A stretch of 64,000 nucleotides of DNA from Vibrio penaeicida (GTDB lineage Bacteria; Pseudomonadota; Gammaproteobacteria; Enterobacterales; Vibrionaceae). The position numbers were made by a program, and so were the translations under genes. Every line of letters begins with the position of its first letter. The first letter of the stretch is position 1. The notes below the pieces were generated by a model, which was not told where the DNA came from, made no database searches, and saw nothing but the letters and a program-made list of their open reading frames with translations. Shown here piece by piece: positions 58,537-64,000 of the stretch. The stretch spans positions 62,001 to 126,000 of the forward strand of contig NZ_BFAQ01000029.1 in NCBI RefSeq assembly GCF_002933855.1, in the 5' to 3' direction.

Positions 58537-59691
58537 TCAGTGATGAGTCACACCTTCACGTGGGTCATGCTCTGGGTGTTGCTCAAGAACTTGGGTAATA
58601 TAGCCTTGATGATCACGAAGCACATTGACGCAATTACCATCCAGCTTTCCGTCCGCTACCATTTTCTCTAATTCGAGAAGTGCCGACGTTACACACCAAG
58701 CTTGAGCATAAGGACGGTGGCTCGTTAAAGCATCGAATATATTCGCTACCGCGACAATTCTTGCTGAAACAGGAATATCGCTATGACTCGCTCCGTTAGG
58801 GTAACCACTACCGTCCAGAAACTCATGGTGATAAGTCATAATATCTTTCAGTACATGGATGCAAGGGTGATCAGGTGAGCCCAAATTATGGAGGATCTTG
58901 TTGATTATGATTAAGCCTTTATCAATGTGGCTTTCCATGACTTTTCTTTCTTGTGCGTTGAGCGGAATTGGCTTGAGCAACAAGGTATCAGGCAAAGCAA
59001 TTTTGCCAATATCATGCAAGCGAGAAAATAAATGAATATGTTCAATGGTTTCATCATCCAGCTCATATAAGTCTGACACTTCTAATGCAATCAATTTGGC
59101 GTAAAGGCTTACTCGCAAAATGTGCTCATCAGAATCGCTTTGCGCACCAGGGTATATGTCTCTAGTCAATTCGGCGGAAGTCAAAATGGAATGCACCAAT
59201 GAGTATTCCGAGTTTATGGTGAAGTTGATTTGTTCACAAAAAGGCATCAGTTCGTTTTGAACTTGTGGGCTAAACACATGGCTTTGGTGTGAATTGAAGT
59301 TAATAAACCCGATGAATTGGTTGTGATGGTATGTCGGAACGGTAAATGAAGAAAGGTAGCCTTGTTCAATCAACCATCGCGAGTGGTGTCGATTGGAATT
59401 GACCGTTGTTGCAATATCATTGATGACGCGGTAAAGATTTTTATTGGCACATTCTTGAAGGGATCGACACTCTGAAAAAGGGTATTCATGGTGGCTTAAT
59501 GTATTTCCATCCGTATCACTTTCAGCGTAGGTACGAAGAAGATCCAAGTGCGCATCGTATAGTGTGAATGAGATCCGATCCACTTGAGGCACTTTATCTT
59601 TGATTTGATGGTGAACGTGCTCAAGATGTTGGTTTAATGATGCCATTTGACTTGGAAAAGAATGAAACGACTGACGCTGCCGAATAAACAT
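58537..59691 (-). CDS. HD-GYP c-di-GMP phosphodiesterase with N-terminal GAF-like domain
   Basis: The 384-residue protein has a sensory region in the first 160 residues resembling GAF and a C-terminal HD-GYP domain (about 200-365): LFSRLHDIGKIALPDT, the metal His pair HH in YHHEFLDGSGYPNG, and VSARIVAVANIFDALTSHRPYAQAW. All metal-binding residues look present, so it probably hydrolyses cyclic di-GMP to GMP in response to a ligand or redox signal. No membrane segment is visible. It ends next to the convergent unknown gene. Confidence 0.87.
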   Translation of the reverse strand: MFIRQRQSFHSFPSQMASLNQHLEHVHHQIKDKVPQVDRISFTLYDAHLDLLRTYAESDTDGNTLSHHEYPFSECRSLQECANKNLYRVINDIATTVNSNRHHSRWLIEQGYLSSFTVPTYHHNQFIGFINFNSHQSHVFSPQVQNELMPFCEQINFTINSEYSLVHSILTSAELTRDIYPGAQSDSDEHILRVSLYAKLIALEVSDLYELDDETIEHIHLFSRLHDIGKIALPDTLLLKPIPLNAQERKVMESHIDKGLIIINKILHNLGSPDHPCIHVLKDIMTYHHEFLDGSGYPNGASHSDIPVSARIVAVANIFDALTSHRPYAQAWCVTSALLELEKMVADGKLDGNCVNVLRDHQGYITQVLEQHPEHDPREGVTHH

Positions 59692-59843
59692 AACCGCGAT
59701 CCTCTATGTCTAAAGCCTTGAGTGCGAATTTTTATAAATAAATGTGCACTTAAGATAAGTGAATATCTAACGATCAAGTCTAGTCAAGGAAACGATCTTT
59801 TGCAGAAATATCGCTCAATATATTAGCTATTCAAGAAAGTAAA

Positions 59844-59870
59844 AAAACCGAGCGTGTAAGGCTCGGTTTT
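59844..59870 (-). terminator. Terminator after chrA
   Basis: AAAACCGAGC and GCTCGGTTTT form a 10-bp stem around GTGTAAG. It lies downstream of the minus-strand chrA gene and is close enough to act for it. Confidence 0.88.
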
Positions 59871-59889
59871 ATCTTTATTTGAACAAGCT

Positions 59890-59936
59890 TTAAGCTATTA
59901 ATTAACCAATCCTTAAGCCATTAATTGACCAAACAA
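59890..59936. repeat. 23-bp tandem duplication at the chrA stop
   Basis: TTAAGCTATTAATTAACCAA and TTAAGCCATTAATTGACCAA start at 59890 and 59913. The second is the coding end of chrA (Gln-Leu-Met-Ala-stop), the first a diverged copy in the trailer. Confidence 0.75.
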
Positions 59937-61067
59937 TAAGCCTGCAGCAATGAAAAATGCCACAAGAGCAACGATGGGAAGTTTACGTTGTTTCAACAAA
60001 TAAAATCCGGCTAATACCACAGCCATGTCTGCCCCCGTCAATACACCACTGGTAAAAACAGGCTGGTAGAGAGCCGCCAATAAAAGACCAACGACCGATG
60101 CGTTTACACCTGCGACAGCACCCGCTAATTTGGGTTTACTTGCCAACTCTTGCCAATTATCCAATACCGCTAATAACAGTAAAAAACCTGGTAGAAAGAC
60201 GGCTATGGTCGCTAGCAAAGCACCAGCAACAGGTGAGGTGGGCAATAGTTCGTAGCCGATGTAAGTGGCAAAAGTAAACATAGGACCCGGTACGGCTTGA
60301 GCCGCAGCATAACCGGTAAGAAATGCGTCTTGGCTGATCTGTTCACCGACAATATTTTGCAACAGAGGCAGAACCACATGACCGCCACCAAATACCAAGC
60401 TGCCTGCTTGAAAAAAGTCACTGAACAGTTGTACTTCTTTCATTAAGTTACCCACGAAAGGTAAACCAATTAAGAGAACAGTAAACGCAATCAGAGGCAT
60501 CCAATTGATTTGTATTGGCTGGGTGACATTCTTTTCTTTCGGTTGCCCTTTTAAAAAGGCTTGACCAACAAGAGCGGCAATCACTAAAACCGTCATCTGG
60601 GTATACAGATTAGGGAACAGAAGAAGTGCCATAGCAGTTGCAACACACAAGGCAATTGTCACTTTATGCTGGCAGAAATTCCTATACATGCCGATCGTCG
60701 CATCGGCAACTACAACAACGGCGAGCAATTTCAGTCCGTGAATGACATTCTGGAAAATACTGGAATCCGTGAGTTGGCTACTGAGAATAGCCAGACTTAA
60801 CATCAGAATAATGGACGGTAATGTAAAGCCTAAAAAAGCCGCCGTTGCACCCGTAATCCCCCCTTTGCGATAACCTATTGCAAAGCCCACTTGGCTAGAG
60901 CCTGGGCCAGGTAAGAATTGGCTGAGTGCAACAATCTGTGCGTATTCTTCTTCACTGAGCCATTTGAGCTTTTCAACAAAGGTACTTCGAAAGTAGCCAA
61001 TATGCGCTGCTGGGCCACCAAAGCTTACCCAACCAAGCAGGAAAAAGGTTTTAAAAATCGAGAACAT
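59913..61067 (-). CDS. chrA: Chromate/sulfate-type ion transporter ChrA
   Basis: The 384-residue polytopic protein has the two-domain CHR layout of long-chain ChrA: first-half motif WVSFGGPAAHIGYFR and FLPGPGSSQVGFAIGYRKGG, second-half motif LVFGGGHVVLPLL and AAQAVPGPMFTFATYIG. It exports chromate or related oxyanions with proton coupling in characterised members. The divergent LysR gene across a 158-bp spacer is its likely regulator. Whether this copy truly confers chromate tolerance cannot be told. Confidence 0.9.
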   Translation of the reverse strand: MFSIFKTFFLLGWVSFGGPAAHIGYFRSTFVEKLKWLSEEEYAQIVALSQFLPGPGSSQVGFAIGYRKGGITGATAAFLGFTLPSIILMLSLAILSSQLTDSSIFQNVIHGLKLLAVVVVADATIGMYRNFCQHKVTIALCVATAMALLLFPNLYTQMTVLVIAALVGQAFLKGQPKEKNVTQPIQINWMPLIAFTVLLIGLPFVGNLMKEVQLFSDFFQAGSLVFGGGHVVLPLLQNIVGEQISQDAFLTGYAAAQAVPGPMFTFATYIGYELLPTSPVAGALLATIAVFLPGFLLLLAVLDNWQELASKPKLAGAVAGVNASVVGLLLAALYQPVFTSGVLTGADMAVVLAGFYLLKQRKLPIVALVAFFIAAGLLFGQLMA

Positions 61068-61225
61068 CTACCAAGTCCAATTTAAATACAGTGGTTATTG
61101 GTAGAAAGATTACTGGCACGACATAAATGATTCAAATTGATAGTTTTAATATAGAATATGAATGAAATGGGTTTGGGTTTTAGTTTGGTTTTGGTTGAAA
61201 GTAATAGTGGGGTAGGGAGTGAGGT

Positions 61226-62152
61226 ATGCGTCTCGACATTAATTGGAAAAGCATCGATTTAAATCTTTTGGTGGCATTTTCTGCCTTGTTTGAAACTCAG
61301 AGTGTGAGTGCTGCTGCCAAACAGTTGCATGTGAGTCAATCGGCGATGAGCCACAGCTTGGCTAGGTTGCGGGTGCTGTTGGATGACCCGTTATTTGAAA
61401 GACGCGGACATACCATGTTGCCGACTGAGCGTGCTATCTCACTAGCCTCTACCGTCGAGAGCATATTAGATAAAGTCACTGGAGAATTGCTGTCTTCCAA
61501 AATCTTTTTACCCAATGAATATCAAGGCGTATGCAGAATCGGTTTAACGGACTACGCCGAGTTTATTTTTTCACCTATTCTATTTGATGATATCTCCCAG
61601 CACGCACCTCACTGCCAAATTAGCTTTGTTAACGTGAATAGAAGTAATTATGTCCGACTGGTCGAAGAGCAAAAATTGGATGTGGTGATTGGCAGTTTTC
61701 CAGATCTTGATGCACGATTCCAAAGTGAACACTTATACGATGAAGAACACGTTTGTTTGTTCGATTCCGCTGTGTTTGGCAAGGTAAAGCAGTTATCTTT
61801 GGAACAATACTTATCGGTAGATCATGCGTTAGTTAGCCCAAGTGGCGATCTAACGACTGGAATTGATCATCATTTAGCGCAAATGGGTGAATCACGGCAA
61901 GTCAGAGTGAGTGCTGGAAACTTTTTGGCTATTCGGCAACTGCTTCGCCGGCGCAAACTGCTTGCTATTGTTCCGAAACGAATGGCAGAAATTGAAGGGT
62001 TTGATGACCAACTGATGATGACAAAACCGCCCATCAATGTGAGCAATTTTCCCATCTCGTTGATTTGGCCATCTAAGCAGCACGCGCGAGCCAAAAATAT
62101 GTGGTTACGAGAGCGAGTAATAGAAAAAATCACCGCACAAAATAAGGCTTAA
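61226..62152 (+). CDS. LysR-family regulator divergent from chrA
   Basis: The 308-residue protein has a winged helix DLNLLVAFSALFETQSVSAAAKQLHVSQSAMSHSLARLRVLLDDPLFERRGHTMLPTERA (residues 12-70), typical of the NodD/LeuO-like LysR group, and a full effector domain. AGGGAGTGAGG lies before the ATG. It shares a divergent spacer with chrA, which suggests control of the transporter, and is followed 12 bp later by another LysR-type gene. Confidence 0.87.
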   Translation: MRLDINWKSIDLNLLVAFSALFETQSVSAAAKQLHVSQSAMSHSLARLRVLLDDPLFERRGHTMLPTERAISLASTVESILDKVTGELLSSKIFLPNEYQGVCRIGLTDYAEFIFSPILFDDISQHAPHCQISFVNVNRSNYVRLVEEQKLDVVIGSFPDLDARFQSEHLYDEEHVCLFDSAVFGKVKQLSLEQYLSVDHALVSPSGDLTTGIDHHLAQMGESRQVRVSAGNFLAIRQLLRRRKLLAIVPKRMAEIEGFDDQLMMTKPPINVSNFPISLIWPSKQHARAKNMWLRERVIEKITAQNKA

Positions 62153-62164
62153 GAGGTAATTCAC

Positions 62165-62980
62165 TTGATTAGCGATTTAAACTCCATTCCTGTCTTTTTA
62201 GCTTTAATGCAGACTCATTCCACACAACGTGCTGCGCTAAAGATCGGTCGCTCGCAATCTTACGTGTCTAAAGTGTTGGCACAACTAAGAGATGAATTGG
62301 GTGATCCGTTGTTTGTCCGTGGCAGTGATGGGCTGACTCCTACATCTTATGCGTGCGAAGTCGAACCCAAACTTAAATTGGCGTTAGAACAAGTTCAGCA
62401 AGCGCTTCACCCTGAAGTGTTTGATCCGAGTAAATTGGAAAAAGTCTCGTTGCACTTGGTTGAGCCTTACCTTGTAGCGTGTGGCACTGAACTGATCAAA
62501 GCGATTAGGGAAGAAACCCAAGCCGTCATCGAATTAAGAACTTGGCAGCAAACTAGCGAGCTTCTTATTCTAGAAGAAGATGTTGACTTAGGGGTTCATA
62601 TTCTTAGTGACAAATCGCAGCATTTTTATCAGAGAAAATTGCACAAAGGTGCAGGGTTTATTGATGGTAATCTTAACGGGGAATATGTGAAGTTTTTGGT
62701 CTCGGGCATCAATGAATATACTCACCATTTTCACTCGATAGACCCATCAATAGAGCCAACGATTCAGATTGATAACTATGAATTGATGAATCGGTTAATG
62801 GAAGATTGCTACACCATTCGCTACGCCCCTTTTTCTGGGCAGCGAAATGTCACGCCAATTGAGCTGGATGTGGCCATTATCGTTAAAGCTTCTCAGCGTA
62901 ATAGCCCGAAAATTCAATGGTTAATGGCGCTGGTGGAACATGTCTTAGAACAGAAAACCAAAAGCTGGATGGAGACATAG
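62165..62980 (+). CDS. Short LysR-family regulator in tandem
   Basis: The 271-residue protein has a LysR winged helix (SIPVFLALMQTHSTQRAALKIGRSQSYVSKVLAQLRDELGDPLFVRGSDGLTPT) and a shorter effector domain than its upstream partner. It starts at TTG with AAGAGGT upstream. A 12-bp gap to the previous LysR makes co-transcription and perhaps hetero-regulation likely. The divergent sequence gives no hint of its ligand. Confidence 0.78.
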   Translation: MISDLNSIPVFLALMQTHSTQRAALKIGRSQSYVSKVLAQLRDELGDPLFVRGSDGLTPTSYACEVEPKLKLALEQVQQALHPEVFDPSKLEKVSLHLVEPYLVACGTELIKAIREETQAVIELRTWQQTSELLILEEDVDLGVHILSDKSQHFYQRKLHKGAGFIDGNLNGEYVKFLVSGINEYTHHFHSIDPSIEPTIQIDNYELMNRLMEDCYTIRYAPFSGQRNVTPIELDVAIIVKASQRNSPKIQWLMALVEHVLEQKTKSWMET

Positions 62981-63026
62981 CGCAACCATACGTAAGTGGC
63001 TGCGCTTTCGGTATTTCAATCGGCAT

Positions 63027-63998
63027 TTACATCGCAGAGAAGTACGCTTTGTATGCTTTTAACCTCACCGTCGCAGCCCCAATGATGTCCATAAAGCCTA
63101 GCGTTTCATGCGGTTTGGTCGCTGATATCCAACCAGAACCAGTTGCGCCAATGGGTACATTGTAGCCCTGAGGTTCTTCAAATTCGATGATGACAGTACG
63201 CCCATGTGTCCCCGCATTGTTATTGACGTGTTGGCGTACGTGCTGAGTACCATTCACTACCGATACTCTCGCTTCCCCTGTTCCCGCCGTAACACTGTGA
63301 ACACGTCCTCGGAATATTTCACCGGGGTACGCATCCACATAAAATTCGGCGAATTGACCAGCCTTAATATTGCGATAGGTTTGATCCGCAATGCGCATTT
63401 CCACAAACTTTTTCGACGTGTTGTATAAATGCATATTGCCGACACGGGTGCCTTCAGCAAGGTTAGCAATCGACACCTGTCCATCAAAAGGTGCGCGAAC
63501 TTCTCGGCGATCATTTTGCCATTCGGCTGTCGCGATCTGCGCTTCAATAGATTTGATTTGAGCAAACACTGCCGCTACTTTTGCGTTGTTAGTATCGATT
63601 CGTGTTTTGGTATCGTCTCTGTGTGATTCTTGGGCAAAATCGTCCAGCTTTTCTAATCGACGTAATGTTTTCTCATCGTTGGCGATCTGATGTTGTAAGG
63701 CAACAATTTCCGCTTCTGCTGCCAATTTTTGTGCCTGTAGCCCTTTTATCTGAGAATCGGTATCTTCCGACTTCAATACATAAATCAAATCGCCTTCACG
63801 GACTTGTTGGTTGTGGCTGACCAGTACTTGTTCCACCTCCTGACCAATGAGAGGGCTGAGTACAGCATGAGGGGCTTTTACTGTTGTACTGTCGGTAAGG
63901 TCTGCAGGGGACCAAAAGCGATGCGCGGTAAACAACATAAAGGCGATAAAAGCGCCTAGCCCTACCATTACAACCGCATTTTTAAGCGTCCAAGCCAC
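63027..63998 (-). CDS. HlyD/EmrA-family membrane fusion protein (start near or beyond right edge)
   Basis: The 323 residues begin at a GTG 2 bp from the window end, so the true start may lie outside. An N-terminal membrane anchor (VVMVGLGAFIAFMLFTAHRF) is followed by a biotinyl-lipoyl-like half (VLSPLIGQEVEQVLVSHNQQVREGDLIYVL), a coiled-coil region of about 90 residues, the second lipoyl half (RREVRAPFDGQVSIANLAEG) and a beta-barrel. This is the adaptor protein layout of tripartite efflux or type I systems. Its partner, if any, is off the window. The 46-bp gap to the convergent LysR gene holds no clear terminator. Confidence 0.8.
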   Translation of the reverse strand: MAWTLKNAVVMVGLGAFIAFMLFTAHRFWSPADLTDSTTVKAPHAVLSPLIGQEVEQVLVSHNQQVREGDLIYVLKSEDTDSQIKGLQAQKLAAEAEIVALQHQIANDEKTLRRLEKLDDFAQESHRDDTKTRIDTNNAKVAAVFAQIKSIEAQIATAEWQNDRREVRAPFDGQVSIANLAEGTRVGNMHLYNTSKKFVEMRIADQTYRNIKAGQFAEFYVDAYPGEIFRGRVHSVTAGTGEARVSVVNGTQHVRQHVNNNAGTHGRTVIIEFEEPQGYNVPIGATGSGWISATKPHETLGFMDIIGAATVRLKAYKAYFSAM

Positions 63999-64000
63999 CA

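Noticed and set aside
63027..63998. Type I exporter component for the RTX protein
   Set aside because: It is 20 kb away, its sequence is of the EmrA/YiaV-like adaptor kind, and no exporter ATPase is seen with it.

Overview
The window reads as chromosomal DNA of a gammaproteobacterium, most likely Vibrio or a close Vibrionaceae relative. The support is the run TatD-family hydrolase, nupC, deoC, deoA, deoD, ytjB/ahpA-like, serB, a two-PilZ-domain protein and radA, followed further on by a second EF-G gene. To my knowledge this order resembles the deo-serB-radA region of Vibrio chromosomes. CRP-like sites, a Flp pilin and HD-GYP/PilZ signalling proteins fit the same group. No rRNA, tRNA, insertion sequence, prophage or CRISPR array was seen.

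Region 1 (about 1-13750) looks like a C4 polyol/ketose catabolic locus. On the minus strand lie an RpiB-type isomerase, DhaK and DhaL (cut by the left edge). On the plus strand are two complete RbsABC-type ABC importers, a GolD/DthD-type SDR dehydrogenase, a DUF2291 protein and an EltD-like zinc dehydrogenase, closed by a convergent SorC-family regulator. A coherent reading is polyol uptake, oxidation to erythrulose, phosphorylation by DhaKL, and isomerisation to erythrose 4-phosphate. All three transcription units carry the same bipartite operator, GTTCAWATG-N14-CAAATGAAC or close variants. In two of them it surrounds the -10 element and sits at a fixed distance from a CRP-like site.

Region 2 (about 13830-30180) is a second, less familiar sugar locus headed by a divergent RpiR regulator. 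It encodes an acetoin/2-oxoacid dehydrogenase-type E1 alpha, E1 beta and E2 (no E3), a class II aldolase, a HAD phosphatase, a Tat-exported sugar-binding protein, an ABC ATPase with a degenerate second half, two divergent permeases, an SDR, two FGGY kinases and a zinc dehydrogenase. The set suggests import, oxidation, phosphorylation and aldol cleavage of a sugar or polyol, with one fragment entering CoA metabolism through E1/E2. I do not recognise this combination as a described pathway, and the substrate is unknown.

Region 3 (30280-41820) is core genome: TatD-family hydrolase, nucleoside uptake and deoxyribonucleoside catabolism (nupC, deoC, deoA, deoD, with no deoB between deoA and deoD), serB, the PilZ protein and radA. 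Region 4 (41940-49510) holds a secreted RTX glycoside hydrolase-like protein, two paralogous cysteine-rich exported proteins of unknown function and a HAD hydrolase. Region 5 (49880-64000) holds EF-G2, a RibD/DHFR-like reductase, two LysR/small-protein divergent modules, a long-chain acyl-CoA synthetase, an orphan Flp pilin, an HD-GYP protein, a chromate transporter with a divergent LysR pair, and an HlyD-family protein at the right edge.

A recurring oddity is short tandem duplications (unit 8-24 bp, usually 16-20) in intergenic spacers, several beginning at or next to stop codons.
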